A stretch of 64,000 nucleotides of DNA from Chloroflexota bacterium (GTDB taxonomy: Bacteria; Chloroflexota; Dehalococcoidia; DSTF01; RBG-16-68-14). The translations under genes were made by a program, and so were the position numbers. Of the stretch, positions 42,481 to 50,622 are shown in pieces. The notes under the pieces were generated by a model. The model was not told where the DNA came from, ran no database searches, and worked only from the letters and a program-made list of their open reading frames with translations. The stretch covers positions 1-64,000 of the forward strand of contig JAJCYW010000018.1 of the NCBI GenBank assembly GCA_029262675.1, read 5' to 3'. Numbering within the stretch: the stretch's first letter is position 1; each line of letters begins with the position of its first letter.

Positions 42481-42490
42481 AATCGTTATG

Positions 42491-42565
42491 TGGAGCCAGC
42501 GAAGAGATTCGAACTCTTGACCTGTCGATTACGAATCGACTGCTCTACCACTGAGCTACGCTGGC
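42491..42565 (-). tRNA. trnT: tRNA-Thr (CGT)
   Basis: 75 nt on the minus strand with encoded CCA. Acceptor GCCAGCG/CGCTGGC, D arm GCTC-AGTGGTA-GAGC, anticodon arm GTCGA-TTCGTAA-TCGAC (anticodon CGT), T loop TTCGAAT. Confidence 0.97.
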
Positions 42566-42803
42566 ATCGCCTACCGGACAGTCTAGCGACTGCGCGTTAC
42601 AGCGACAACGGCCGTCATCAATATTCGTGTCGGCCGAAACGCAGGCTGAACTTGGGCCCGACCCGGACGCACAGTCCGCCCACTTGCTCCGGACAATTCC
42701 TAGACTCCGCGCTGCAACTCGACGACAGGCTAGCGCCGGTGAACAGCCGGGCGGGAAGAACCCTGCCTGGGAGAAGACCGAGCATGGTCAGCCGACAACG
42801 GCG

Positions 42804-43157
42804 TTAGGACTTCGGCGTGGTCTTGGTCGCGAACGTCTGTGTAACGATTTTCCCATCGTGGACCAGGAGAGTGTCAGTCCCCAACTCATACGTGTTTTCT
42901 GCTGTTTCGGCGGTCCACCTGATGTACGCGATCTTCCCATCGACAACTTGCTGATCCATGCTGAACGACATTCCGGGCTTCCCGAACTCGGCGAAAAGCG
43001 TCGAGAAAAACTCGGACCTTTCGCTCTGGGTCCGCCAGACACCGTCTGGGGTAATGATGACGGACTGGTCGGTGAAGTCTTCCAAGATGCCGTCTAGGTC
43101 TCCCGCTCCGAATGCCTGCAGGTGATGGTCGAGGACTTCCTGAGTGGTTGCTGCCAA
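42804..43157 (-). CDS. SnoaL-like / NTF2-fold protein
   Basis: About 117 residues from a TTG at 43157 that has AGGAGG six bases upstream; the frame starts five codons earlier with the AGGAGG itself inside it, so the shorter form is preferred. Cone-like alpha+beta fold pattern 'VLDHHLQAFGAGDLDGILEDFTDQSVIITPDG' (across ~8-40) and a C-terminal 'HDGKIVTQTFATK'. Family members are isomerases, hydratases or ligand-binding proteins; function not inferable. The 240-bp region between it and tRNA-Thr shows no other gene. Confidence 0.8.
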   Translation of the reverse strand: MAATTQEVLDHHLQAFGAGDLDGILEDFTDQSVIITPDGVWRTQSERSEFFSTLFAEFGKPGMSFSMDQQVVDGKIAYIRWTAETAENTYELGTDTLLVHDGKIVTQTFATKTTPKS

Positions 43158-43293
43158 CGTGTTCCTCCTCAAAGCTTGCTGGATTGCCAGATTGTTGCCC
43201 TTAGCCTATGCTAAGGTGTGGTGTTACCCAAGGCATAGTACACCAACTGAGGATCCGAATGCCAAGCGAATCGAATTGAAGGAGGGAACCAAA

Positions 43294-43599
43294 ATGGCAC
43301 ACGTAACACACTTCCGAATCAAAGCAAAGCCGGGCGAGCGCGAGGCAGTACTGGCAGTCTTCGACAAATGGCAGGCAGAGCGAAGGCCAGGGGCAACGGG
43401 GTATGTCCGCTCGGTCATCACGTCCAGCCTCGACGACCCGGATGAGCTGATGGCGGGCGTCATGTTCGACACCAAGGAAAACTACGAAGCGAACTCTAGC
43501 ACCCCGGAGCAAGGTGCCTGGTATCAGGACCTGCGCTCCCACCTGGTTGCTGACCCGGACTGGTTCAACGGAACCTTGGAGCGGGACTTCTCCAACTAG
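43294..43599 (+). CDS. Antibiotic biosynthesis monooxygenase-like (dimeric alpha-beta barrel) protein
   Basis: 101 residues from the ATG at 43294 with GGAGGG nine bases upstream. Ferredoxin-like fold: 'THFRIKAKPGEREAVLAVFDKW', 'SSLDDPDELMAGVMFDTKENY' and a helix with 'WYQDLRSHL'. ABM-fold proteins are usually cofactor-free oxygenases or heme-degrading enzymes. Divergent from the SnoaL-like gene, sharing a ~135-bp promoter region. Confidence 0.75.
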   Translation: MAHVTHFRIKAKPGEREAVLAVFDKWQAERRPGATGYVRSVITSSLDDPDELMAGVMFDTKENYEANSSTPEQGAWYQDLRSHLVADPDWFNGTLERDFSN

Positions 43600-43689
43600 C
43601 TGCGGCCCTGGCTAGAACCGGAGGCCACCGGGACGCTCCGGAACCGGTGTCGTCCGAATCACGCTCTTGGCCTGGGTCTACCCAAGCCT

Positions 43690-43820
43690 GACGGCGGCCG
43701 GCTGGTTCAGAACTGGCCTTGATTCAAGGCCGGTTCCGAACGAGCGCCCACTGCCCGTCTAGAGCCCGGAACGGATGCAGCACTGGCATCAATACAAGGG
43801 CCGGTTCTGAACGAGCACAG
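43690..43820. repeat. Degenerate duplicated palindromic element
   Basis: GGCCTTGATTCAAGGCC is a perfect palindrome at about 43719-43735, followed by GGTTCCGAACGAGC. About 75 bp later the sequence recurs as ACTGGCATCAATACAAGGGCCGGTTCTGAACGAGC. It appears to be two diverged copies of one element in the gap between two convergent genes. No gene in 43600-43892. Confidence 0.55.
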
Positions 43821-43823
43821 ACC

Positions 43824-43891
43824 GCCAAGATAGGTCCCGAAACGGGACCTATCTTGGCCTCTGTTCCGAGCCCTGATGGGCTCGGAACAGA
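43824..43891. terminator. Two tandem perfect hairpins between convergent genes
   Basis: The first has a 16-bp perfect stem (GCCAAGATAGGTCCCG / CGGGACCTATCTTGGC, loop AAA). The second, one base later, has a 14-bp perfect stem (TCTGTTCCGAGCCC / GGGCTCGGAACAGA, loop TGAT). They end two bases before the GYD-domain gene, so they probably serve as a two-way terminator. Confidence 0.75.
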
Positions 43892-43892
43892 C

Positions 43893-44222
43893 CTAGCTCG
43901 CCGTCGCCGGTCGGTAGATCGACTTCTTCGCAACGCGCATGGCGCGGACGCCTTCGCGAACCGTCATTAGCGGGGTTGTCCGCATCGACTTCACTGTGCC
44001 ACCGGCGGACACGGCGAGCGAGAACGCCGCCGCCGTCACGTTGTCCGGCATGTTAGCTATCGCGACGATATCGTAATCGCCGAAAGCAAAGTAGGCGGTT
44101 TCGATCTTGCCGCCCAGCTTCCGCACGGCCGGCGCGATCGCCTCGATTCGATCCTGCGGCGTCTTTACCAGTGTCGCCCAGGCTTCCGGTGTGTAGGCTA
44201 CTTCGTACATGTACCTTGGCAT
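43893..44222 (-). CDS. GYD-domain protein
   Basis: 109 residues from the ATG at 44222, with GGAGGT upstream. The GYD signature is seen as 'AYFAFGDYDIVAIANMPDN' near residue 45, with 'PRYMYEVAYTPEAWATLVK' at the N-terminus. Small ferredoxin-like proteins of unknown function, common in Actinobacteria and Chloroflexota; related to the dimeric alpha-beta barrels. Its upstream region is shared with the divergent regulator gene at 44364. Confidence 0.85.
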   Translation of the reverse strand: MPRYMYEVAYTPEAWATLVKTPQDRIEAIAPAVRKLGGKIETAYFAFGDYDIVAIANMPDNVTAAAFSLAVSAGGTVKSMRTTPLMTVREGVRAMRVAKKSIYRPATAS

Positions 44223-44349
44223 TGTGACCTCCTGCCGTCTTAATCCCTTCCCGGGGATGCATCTCAGGCCCCTAGAATACACGTCCGGAAGCGATTTATC
44301 CACCCGCAATGGCAAATCGCGCCGTGACGGCGATGCAGATCGCCTTTGG

Positions 44350-44355
44350 TATACT
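44350..44355 (+). promoter_or_regulatory. -10 element giving a leaderless regulator mRNA
   Basis: TTTGGTATACTGGCC contains TATACT at 44350-44355, with the ATG at 44364, only eight bases further. Transcription should begin at or next to the A of the ATG. There is no ribosome site; no clear -35 at standard spacing. Confidence 0.5.
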
Positions 44356-44363
44356 GGCCATCC

Positions 44364-45032
44364 ATGTACGAACTGTTACTCGTCGAAGCGACAGAGGAGT
44401 TGCACGCACTGGCCGAAGAGTTGGCGCGCGCGGACTACCGTGTGCGGACCTGCGGCCTGCCCGAAGTCGCCGAGCAGCTATCAGGCGGTGCCCAGGTTGA
44501 GGCGATCCTGATCAACCTCTCAAACCAGCCCGGAACCACGGCGGTGGAGGAGCTCCTGCGCAACGATCGCATTTCGCCGCACACGGCAACTGTAGCAGTG
44601 CTGTCGATCGACCAGCTGAGCGGCCCGGAGGCGGATCTTCCGGTCGACGAGATCATCGTCTTCCCCGCCCCGGCCGCCGAGGCGATCGCCCGCATTCGCC
44701 GAGCCGTGCGCCGCCGGGCCGGGCCGGAGAGCGCCCACGTCCTGCGTTGCGGCGACCTGACGATCGATCAGGCGACGTACAAGGTCTTCGTCGCCGGAAG
44801 CGCGGTCGAGTTGACGTTCAAGGAGTACGAACTGCTGAAGTTCCTCGCGCTGAACCAGGACAAGGTCTGCACTCGCGAGATGCTGCTCAGCCAGGTCTGG
44901 GGCTACGACTTCTACGGAGGCGGCCGCACCGTCGACGTCCATATTCGTAGACTGCGCAGCAAGATCGAAAACCGTGGCCACACCTTCATCCAGACCGTGC
45001 GCAACGTCGGCTACCGCATGCACGCCGAATAG
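44364..45032 (+). CDS. Orphan OmpR-family regulator with degenerate receiver (GlnR-like)
   Basis: 222 residues from the ATG at 44364. Residues 1-115 follow a receiver fold, but the acidic pair after the first strand is 'VEATEE' instead of Asp-Asp, and the phospho-acceptor Asp is Asn51 ('AILINLSNQPG'). The C-terminal winged helix (~128-222) is typical OmpR: 'VELTFKEYELLKFLALNQDK', 'REMLLSQVWGYDF', 'GRTVDVHIRRLRSKIE' and 'FIQTVRNVGYRMH'. No sensor kinase is adjacent. This is the build of actinobacterial GlnR, and the gene lies next to two amt-glnB pairs and glnA genes carrying GlnR-like operators, so I infer it is the nitrogen regulator of the island. An alternative is a PhoB-like orphan regulator. 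The frame is open to 44346 but those codons lie in the -10 region. Confidence 0.82.
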   Translation: MYELLLVEATEELHALAEELARADYRVRTCGLPEVAEQLSGGAQVEAILINLSNQPGTTAVEELLRNDRISPHTATVAVLSIDQLSGPEADLPVDEIIVFPAPAAEAIARIRRAVRRRAGPESAHVLRCGDLTIDQATYKVFVAGSAVELTFKEYELLKFLALNQDKVCTREMLLSQVWGYDFYGGGRTVDVHIRRLRSKIENRGHTFIQTVRNVGYRMHAE

Positions 45033-45076
45033 CCTCACGTTGGCGTAACGCGAGGGCCGCGCCCAACGCGCGGCCC

Positions 45077-45136
45077 GTAACGCAGCCGTAACCAAACGGC
45101 AATCTAGTCGCAACGTCGCCGCAACTCGCCCGAAAC
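45077..45136 (+). promoter_or_regulatory. Six-box operator array (GlnR-like) upstream of amt1
   Basis: Pentamers start at 45077, 45088, 45099, 45110, 45121 and 45132: GTAAC, GTAAC, GCAAT, GCAAC, GCAAC, GAAAC, each followed by six bases, so the period is exactly 11 bp throughout. Actinobacterial GlnR boxes are gTnAC/GaAAC pentamers with the same spacing. The array ends 52 bp before the amt1 start codon; a weak -10 (TACGCT, 45147-45152) follows. Confidence 0.75.
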
Positions 45137-45188
45137 AACCCGCGCCTACGCTGCCCTCAACGGCCCGAAGAGTTGAGGAGGTAGCAGC

Positions 45189-46679
45189 ATGGGATTGATG
45201 AAACGCGTCGGCATCCGGATCGGTTTCGGCGCGGCCGCAGCCGGATTCGCATTGCTTGTCATGACGAGCACGGCCTGGGCGCAAGAGCCGGATCAGGAGA
45301 TCGCCGATCTTGTTGCCGCAATAGATACTGCGTGGCTGCTGATCGCCGCATTTCTCGTCTTCTTAATGCAGGCGGGCTTCGCGATGCTGGAGGCAGGCTT
45401 CGTCCGCTCCAAAAACGTCGCGAACATCCTGATGAAGAACATTCTTGACGTGTCTGCGGGCGCGCTGGCGTTCTGGGCCGTCGGCTGGGGCCTTGCCTAT
45501 GGCTTCAGCGGTGACGCGACAAACGGCTTTGTTGGCACCGGTCACTTCTTTCTGGTCGGCTTCGACGACTGGGCAAGCTGGATCTTCCAGTTCGCCTTCG
45601 CCGCCACGGCCGCGACGATCGTCTCCGGCGCAATGGCCGAGCGCACGGCGTTCCGCGCCTATCTGTTCTACTCAGTATTCATCACCGCCATCATCTACCC
45701 TGTCGTTGTCCACTGGGCGTGGGACGGCAACGGCTGGCTCAGCGCCTTTGCGAGCAACCCGATAGGCACAAACGGCTATCTAGACTTCGCCGGTTCCGGC
45801 GTGGTGCACATGGTGGGCGGTTTCGCCGGCCTGATGGGCGCCATCATCGTCGGACCGCGCATCGGCAAGTACGGGAAAGACGGCTCCATCAATCCGATTC
45901 CCGGACACAGCATCAGCCTGGCCGCACTAGGCGTCTTCATCCTCTGGTTCGGCTGGTACGGATTCAACCCCGGCTCAACTCTTGGTCTGACGGGCGGATT
46001 CGCCGCGCTCGCCGCGAAGGTCGCAGTGAACACTACCCTTGCTGCGGGTGCGAGCGCCGTCGGTTGCGCGTTCCTGTCACGGACACGAGTCCACAACTTC
46101 GATATCGGCCTCACGCTCAACGGCGCGCTCGGCGGACTCGTCGCTATTACGGCGCCCTGCGCTGTCGTCGATCCCTGGGCGGCGGTCGTTATCGGCTTCA
46201 TCGCGGCGCCGATCGTTATCCTGGGTACCGAGGGGCTCGACCGGCTCAAGATCGACGACCCGGTTGGCGCCGTAGCCGTCCACGGCTTCAACGGCGTGTG
46301 GGGTGTCCTCGCCGTCGGACTGTTCGCGTCAAAGAGTGGCATCGCTGAGGCATACGTCGCGAGCGATAGCTATGGCCTGCTGCTCGGCGGCGGAGCCGAG
46401 CAGCTCGGCATCCAGGCGCTCGGAGTAGCCGCAATCGCCGGTTGGACGATGGTGACATCCGGCATCATGTTCCTCATAATCAAGTACACCATAGGTCTGC
46501 GCGTCAGTCCGGAGGAAGAAGAGCGCGGTCTGGACCTCGGCGAGCACGGAGTGGAAGCCTACCCAGACTTCCAGCCGTCGCCAAGCATGGGTGGTATAGC
46601 CAACATGCTGGCGGTCACACAGCCGGCGACCGCAGCCGTTCCAGCGACCTCTACCTCCGCCGCGAGAGGTCCCGAATAG
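45189..46679 (+). CDS. amt: Ammonium transporter Amt (first copy)
   Basis: 496 residues. A signal peptide (MGLMKRVGIRIGF...AWAQ) is followed by 11 membrane helices. Amt trimers conduct ammonium inward. Landmarks are 'MQAGFAMLEAGFVRSKNV' (helix 2), 'WIFQFAFAATAATIVSGAMAER', 'VVHWAWDGNGWL' with a pore His region, 'GSGVVHMVGGFAGLMGA' and 'HGFNGVWGVLAVGLF' with the second pore His. The C-terminal 'YTIGLRVSPEEEERGLDLGEHGVEAYPDF' segment (~425-455) is the PII-responsive tail, extended by ~30 residues. GGAGG lies seven bases before the ATG. A glnB-type gene follows, as usual. Confidence 0.95.
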   Translation: MGLMKRVGIRIGFGAAAAGFALLVMTSTAWAQEPDQEIADLVAAIDTAWLLIAAFLVFLMQAGFAMLEAGFVRSKNVANILMKNILDVSAGALAFWAVGWGLAYGFSGDATNGFVGTGHFFLVGFDDWASWIFQFAFAATAATIVSGAMAERTAFRAYLFYSVFITAIIYPVVVHWAWDGNGWLSAFASNPIGTNGYLDFAGSGVVHMVGGFAGLMGAIIVGPRIGKYGKDGSINPIPGHSISLAALGVFILWFGWYGFNPGSTLGLTGGFAALAAKVAVNTTLAAGASAVGCAFLSRTRVHNFDIGLTLNGALGGLVAITAPCAVVDPWAAVVIGFIAAPIVILGTEGLDRLKIDDPVGAVAVHGFNGVWGVLAVGLFASKSGIAEAYVASDSYGLLLGGGAEQLGIQALGVAAIAGWTMVTSGIMFLIIKYTIGLRVSPEEEERGLDLGEHGVEAYPDFQPSPSMGGIANMLAVTQPATAAVPATSTSAARGPE

Positions 46680-46690
46680 CCACTTGTCTA

Positions 46691-46725
46691 GGCCGTCCGG
46701 TGGCCCGAGAGGCCGCCGGACGGCC
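46691..46725 (+). promoter_or_regulatory. 15-bp hairpin between amt1 and glnB1
   Basis: GGCCGTCCGGTGGCC and GGCCGCCGGACGGCC pair with one G-T wobble around a 5-base loop. There is no T-run. In the middle of an operon this is more likely to be a partial terminator or mRNA-processing barrier setting the Amt:PII ratio than a full stop. Confidence 0.5.
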
Positions 46726-46748
46726 GTCAAGGTAAAGGAGCAAACACC

Positions 46749-47090
46749 ATGAAGAAGATAGAAGCCATCATCCGGCCAGAGAAGTTGCCCGTGTTGAAAG
46801 CAGCTCTAGAGGATTCTGGCTATCCGGGGATGACGATTACCGAAGTCCGGGGCCACGGCGTCCAGAAGGGCGTGACGCAACAGTGGAGAGGCCGCGAGTT
46901 CATCGTGGAGTTTCTTCCAAAGGTGAAGGTCGAGGTAGTAGTGTCGACGGACGAAGACGTCAATCGCATTCTTGAACTCATCAAGGCAAACGCCGCCACC
47001 GGCGAGATCGGCGACGGCAAGGTGTTCGTCATCGATGTCGCAGACGTCATGCGCGTTCGAACGGGCGAGACAGGCCCATCAGCCGTCTAG
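46749..47090 (+). CDS. glnK: PII signal protein (Phe51 variant)
   Basis: 113 residues. PII trimers read ATP/ADP and 2-oxoglutarate and plug Amt channels. 'MKKIEAIIRPEKL' start, T-loop 'GVQKGVTQQWRGREFIVEFLPK' (split at residue 50), and the ATP motif 'GEIGDGKVFVIDVADVMRVRTGE' (~85-107). The uridylylated Tyr51 is Phe51 here, so covalent control at this site is not possible; effector binding alone is expected. Paired with amt1 69 bp upstream. Ribosome site AAAGGAG. Confidence 0.93.
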   Translation: MKKIEAIIRPEKLPVLKAALEDSGYPGMTITEVRGHGVQKGVTQQWRGREFIVEFLPKVKVEVVVSTDEDVNRILELIKANAATGEIGDGKVFVIDVADVMRVRTGETGPSAV

Positions 47091-47114
47091 ACCGCCGCTG
47101 GATGGATGATCTGC

Positions 47115-47152
47115 GTAACACGAACGTAACATGGGCGAAACATCGTAGAAAC
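47115..47152 (+). promoter_or_regulatory. Four-box operator array (GlnR-like) upstream of amt2
   Basis: GTAAC at 47115 and 47126 and GAAAC at 47137 and 47148, exactly 11 bp apart. This is two direct GTAAC followed by two GAAAC, the closest match in the window to published GlnR a/b boxes. It lies about 100 bp before the amt2 start. Confidence 0.8.
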
Positions 47153-47250
47153 CTCCATCCCGCAAACTGCGTCTAGGAGAACCGCGCAGTAACAAGACTA
47201 CGCAGAACGGGAATAGCGCAGATGCGCAGCCTCGTAAGGAGGAATCTACG

Positions 47251-48483
47251 ATGATCGACAGCGGCGACACTGCGTGGATACTAGTATCCACTGCACTCGT
47301 GATGTTTATGACGCCCGGGCTGGCGTTCTTCTACGCCGGCCTTGTGCGTTCCAAGAATGTGCTCACGACGATGATGCACAGCTTCATCGTCATGGGCCTC
47401 ATCTCCGTACTCTGGGTCATCGTCGGCTACTCGCTGGCGTTCGGGCCGGACGCCGGCGGGGGGCTTATCGGCAACCTCGACTACTTCGGCCTGAAGGACG
47501 TCGGTCAGGAGCCGGGGCCGTACGCGGACACGATTCCCCACCTGGTCTTCATGGTCTTCCAGATGACGTTCGCCATTATCACACCGGCGCTGATCACGGG
47601 CGCGTTCGCAGAGCGAGCGAAGTTCGGGCCGTTCCTTATCTTCATGGGCCTCTGGTCGCTGGTAGTGTACGCGCCGGTCGCCCATTGGGTATGGGGCGAC
47701 AACGGCTGGCTCCAGGATCTCTGGGGCGCAGGTGCGTTGGACTTCGCTGGTGGTACGGTCGTCCACGTCAACGCTGGCGCCGCCGCCCTAGTCGCTGCGA
47801 TCGTCTACGGCCGTCGAAAGGGATACGGCAGCGAGCCGATGGAACCGCACAACATCCCGTTCGTCCTGCTCGGCGCGGCCATCCTCTGGTTTGGCTGGTT
47901 TGGCTTCAACGCCGGCAGTGCGCTGGCGGCAGATGGCATCGCGGCCAATGCGTTCGTCGTCACGTTTGTGGCTGCAGGCGCGGCGATGGTGACATGGACA
48001 GGCATCAGTTGGGCATTAGCCGGCAAGCCGAGCGCGGTCGGCGCGGCCGCGGGCGCGGTGGCGGGGCTGGTCGCGATCACGCCGGCGGCGGGATTCGTCG
48101 ACACGATGCCGGCGATCGCCATCGGAGTCGGCGCGGGCGCGATCTGCTACGGCGCCGTGCAGCTCCGCATTCGCATGCGGCTTGACGACTCGCTGGATGT
48201 GGTCGGCGTACACGGCGTCGGCGGCGCCTGGGGCGCGTTCGCCACCGGTATCTTCGCAGTCGCCACGGTCGGCGGCGGCGCCGGAGTGATCGACGACAAC
48301 GCGGGGCAGCTCGCCCGCCAGTTGACGGGAATCGGCGCGACGTTCGCCTACTCCTTCGTCGCTACGTACATTATCCTGAAGGCGCTGGACCTCACCATCG
48401 GCCTCCGCGTCACAGAGGACGAAGAGCGCGTCGGCGTCGACCTCAGCGAACACGGCGAGCGCGGCTACGTGTTCGATGTGTAG
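47251..48483 (+). CDS. amt: Ammonium transporter Amt (second copy)
   Basis: 410 residues, about 11 membrane helices, no cleavable signal. 'DTAWILVSTALVMFMTPGLAFFYAGLVRSKNVL' (~5-37) is the canonical AmtB helix 1-2 block, followed by 'FQMTFAIITPALITGAFAERAKF' (~108-130), 'HWVWGDNGWL' and 'DFAGGTVVHVNAGAAALVAA' with the first pore His, and 'VVGVHGVGGAWGAFATGIFA' with the second. The C-terminal tail 'LTIGLRVTEDEERVGVDLSEHGERGY' (~380-405) is the PII contact. Closer to E. coli AmtB than the first copy. Ribosome site AAGGAGG. Confidence 0.96.
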   Translation: MIDSGDTAWILVSTALVMFMTPGLAFFYAGLVRSKNVLTTMMHSFIVMGLISVLWVIVGYSLAFGPDAGGGLIGNLDYFGLKDVGQEPGPYADTIPHLVFMVFQMTFAIITPALITGAFAERAKFGPFLIFMGLWSLVVYAPVAHWVWGDNGWLQDLWGAGALDFAGGTVVHVNAGAAALVAAIVYGRRKGYGSEPMEPHNIPFVLLGAAILWFGWFGFNAGSALAADGIAANAFVVTFVAAGAAMVTWTGISWALAGKPSAVGAAAGAVAGLVAITPAAGFVDTMPAIAIGVGAGAICYGAVQLRIRMRLDDSLDVVGVHGVGGAWGAFATGIFAVATVGGGAGVIDDNAGQLARQLTGIGATFAYSFVATYIILKALDLTIGLRVTEDEERVGVDLSEHGERGYVFDV

Positions 48484-48575
48484 GATGGTTCGCCAACCCT
48501 GAACCCGACATTGCAGGCTGCCAGCGGCCGAATCGGATATCGAGTCCGCGACCATGGCTAACAGGAGAGGAAAGA

Positions 48576-48917
48576 ATGAAGAAGATAGAAGCCATCATCA
48601 GGCCAGAGAAACTGGACGACGTGAAGAACGCGTTGGAGGAAGCCGGATTCCTGGGCCTCAACATCGTCCACGTGACGGGGCGAGGCGTACAGAAGGGCAT
48701 CGTGCATGGTGGGCGTGGCGGAGAGACTTACACGGTCGATATGCTGCCCAAGCTAAGAATCGATGTCGTCGCCAAGGACGCGGACGCTGAGAAGGTGGTC
48801 GAGGCGATCACAAACGCCGCCCGGACCGGCAATATCGGCGACGGCAAGATTTTTATCAGTACTGTTGACGAAGCGATCCGGGTGCGTACCGGGGAACGAG
48901 GAGAAGACGTCGTCTAA
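48576..48917 (+). CDS. glnB: PII signal protein (Tyr52, longer T-loop)
   Basis: 113 residues with the same start and ATP motif ('GNIGDGKIFISTVDEAIRVRTGE', ~85-107) as the first PII. The T-loop 'GIVHGGRGGETYTVDMLPK' carries Thr51 and Tyr52 and is one residue longer before the Leu-Pro-Lys block, so a modifiable Tyr is present but shifted. Lies between amt2 and glnA1, so it may serve both transport and glutamine synthetase. Ribosome site AGGAGAGG. Confidence 0.94.
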   Translation: MKKIEAIIRPEKLDDVKNALEEAGFLGLNIVHVTGRGVQKGIVHGGRGGETYTVDMLPKLRIDVVAKDADAEKVVEAITNAARTGNIGDGKIFISTVDEAIRVRTGERGEDVV

Positions 48918-48951
48918 CAGCGGCGACGCAGAGTAACGAGGAGGACCGGTA

Positions 48952-50382
48952 GTGACACCCGAAGAAGTTGTCAAGCTGATCGAAGACCAGAACATCCAGA
49001 TCGTTGACCTGAAGTTCAACGACCTGCCGGGGCTCTGGCAGCACTTTTCGATGCCCGTCTCCGAGGTGACGGACATCCATGACCTGGCCCACAGCATCTG
49101 GGCGGAAGGCACGGGGTTCGACGGATCCAGCATTCGCGGGTTCCAAAAGATCCAAGAGAGTGACATGATCCTGATGCTCGACCCGGCCACCGCGATGATC
49201 GATCCGATGTTGCAGCACCCCACCGTCAGCTTGATCTGCGACATCTTCGATCCGCTCACCAGAGAGCCGTACTCTCGCGACCCGCGCTATATCGCGAAGA
49301 AGGCGGAGGAATACCTCAAGTCGACAGGTATCGCTACCAACAGCTACTGGGGCCCGGAGGCCGAGTTCTTCATCTTCGACGACGTGCGCTACGACCAGAC
49401 TGAGAACTCTGGCTACTACTTCGTCGATTCCATCGAGGGCGAGTGGAATACTGGCCGCGAGGAAAACCCGAACCTAGGTTACAAGCCACGGTTCAAGGAA
49501 GGCTACTTTCCGGCGCCCCCGCACGACTCGCTACAGGATCTGCGAAGCGAGATCATCCTGGAGATGGCCAAGGTCGGCATCCCCATTGAGGTGCACCACC
49601 ACGAGGTGGCGACGGCCGGCCAGTGCGAGATCGACATGCGCTATGACACGCTCCTCACGGTCGCCGACCGCATGATGTGGTACCGCTACATCGTCAAGAA
49701 CGTCTGCCGCAAGCACGGCAAGGTGGCGACCTTCATGCCCAAGCCGCTCTTTGGAGACAACGGCTCCGGCATGCATACGCATCAGAGCCTCTGGAACGGC
49801 GACACGAATCTCTTCTTTGACGAGAGCGGCTACGCCCTGACCAGTCAGACGGCTCGCCACTACGCAGGCGGATTGCTGAAGCACGGCAGGTCGCTGATGG
49901 CCTTCTGCGCCCCTACGACAAACTCCTACAAACGGCTGGTCCCCGGCTACGAAGCGCCCGTCAACCTGGTCTACTCCGCCCGCAACCGCAGCGCGGCCGT
50001 CCGCATCCCCGTCTACACGGACAGCCCGAAGAGCAAGCGGCTGGAGTTCCGCTCTCCTGACAACACTGCTAACCCGTACCTGGCGTTCCCCGCGATGATG
50101 ATGGCCGGGCTGGACGGAATCGAGAACGGCATCGACCCCGGCGAGCCGCTGGACTCGAACACATACGAACTCTCTGAAGCGGAGCAGGCCAGCCTCCACA
50201 CAGTACCGAGTTCGCTGGAAGAGGCCCTCGACGCCCTGGAAGAGGACCACGAATACCTGCTCAAGGGCGGCGTCTTCACGCAGGACGTCCTGGACGTCTG
50301 GATCGAGTTCAAGCGCCAGCAGGTCGACGAGATCAACCTGCGCCCGCACCCGTACGAGTTCCACCTCTACTTCGATATCTAG
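48952..50382 (+). CDS. glnA: Type I glutamine synthetase
   Basis: 476 residues, GTG start with GAGGAGG upstream. Makes glutamine from glutamate, ammonia and ATP. Signature blocks: '[20 protein letters not shown]', '[11 protein letters not shown]', '[10 protein letters not shown]', '[16 protein letters not shown]', '[18 protein letters not shown]', '[19 protein letters not shown]' and 'RIEFRSPD'-like '[15 protein letters not shown]'. The Tyr of the adenylylation loop is conserved ('[10 protein letters not shown]'), so it is GSI-beta-like by length and loop. Last gene of the amt2-glnB-glnA run; a terminator follows. Confidence 0.97.
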   Translation: MTPEEVVKLIEDQNIQIVDLKFNDLPGLWQHFSMPVSEVTDIHDLAHSIWAEGTGFDGSSIRGFQKIQESDMILMLDPATAMIDPMLQHPTVSLICDIFDPLTREPYSRDPRYIAKKAEEYLKSTGIATNSYWGPEAEFFIFDDVRYDQTENSGYYFVDSIEGEWNTGREENPNLGYKPRFKEGYFPAPPHDSLQDLRSEIILEMAKVGIPIEVHHHEVATAGQCEIDMRYDTLLTVADRMMWYRYIVKNVCRKHGKVATFMPKPLFGDNGSGMHTHQSLWNGDTNLFFDESGYALTSQTARHYAGGLLKHGRSLMAFCAPTTNSYKRLVPGYEAPVNLVYSARNRSAAVRIPVYTDSPKSKRLEFRSPDNTANPYLAFPAMMMAGLDGIENGIDPGEPLDSNTYELSEAEQASLHTVPSSLEEALDALEEDHEYLLKGGVFTQDVLDVWIEFKRQQVDEINLRPHPYEFHLYFDI

Positions 50383-50411
50383 GTCACAGCGCACAGCCCG
50401 GTCTCGGCAGG

Positions 50412-50437
50412 AGGGTCACCGTATCGGTGGCCCTTTT
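50412..50437 (+). terminator. Intrinsic terminator after glnA1
   Basis: AGGGTCACC, loop GTATC, GGTGGCCCT then TTTT: a 9-bp stem with one G-T pair, 30 bp after the stop codon. Confidence 0.8.
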
Positions 50438-50473
50438 GCATGCGCAGACGTGACCGCTCGGACCAGACCCGAA

Positions 50474-50616
50474 CGCGGCGAGGCCGAGCCGCCGCGCAGA
50501 CCGTATACGGGACAGTGTCGAATACGGCGTGGCCGGGCCGCCGCGTGGACGCGAATATGGCACAGTCGTGGGGCTGTGCCATATTCGACACTGTCCGGGC
50601 AGCGGTTGCTGCCCGG
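50474..50616. repeat. Nested, partly exclusive palindromes upstream of glnA2
   Basis: The 325-bp gap between the two glnA genes contains, after the terminator, two direct copies of CGGCG(A/T)GGCCG(A/G)GCCGCCGCG (near 50477 and 50525), an outer pair GGACAGTGTCGAATA (50510-50524) with TATTCGACACTGTCC (50582-50596), an inner pair GAATATGGCACAG (50553-50565) with CTGTGCCATATTC (50574-50586), and a separate hairpin CCGGGCAGC/GCTGCCCGG (50595-50616). The inner and outer right arms overlap, so only one can pair at a time. No gene is in this stretch. Confidence 0.65.
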
Positions 50617-50622
50617 CCAGAC

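Noticed and set aside
42490..42807. Plus-strand open frame over tRNA-Thr
   Set aside because: It overlaps a clear tRNA on the other strand and has no coding signature.
47153..47250. Core promoter of amt2
   Set aside because: Several weak -10 candidates (for example TACGCA near 47198), but none has a convincing -35, so no call was made.
48918..48951. Single GTAAC upstream of glnA1 as a GlnR box
   Set aside because: Only one pentamer with no partner at 11-bp spacing; not distinguishable from chance.
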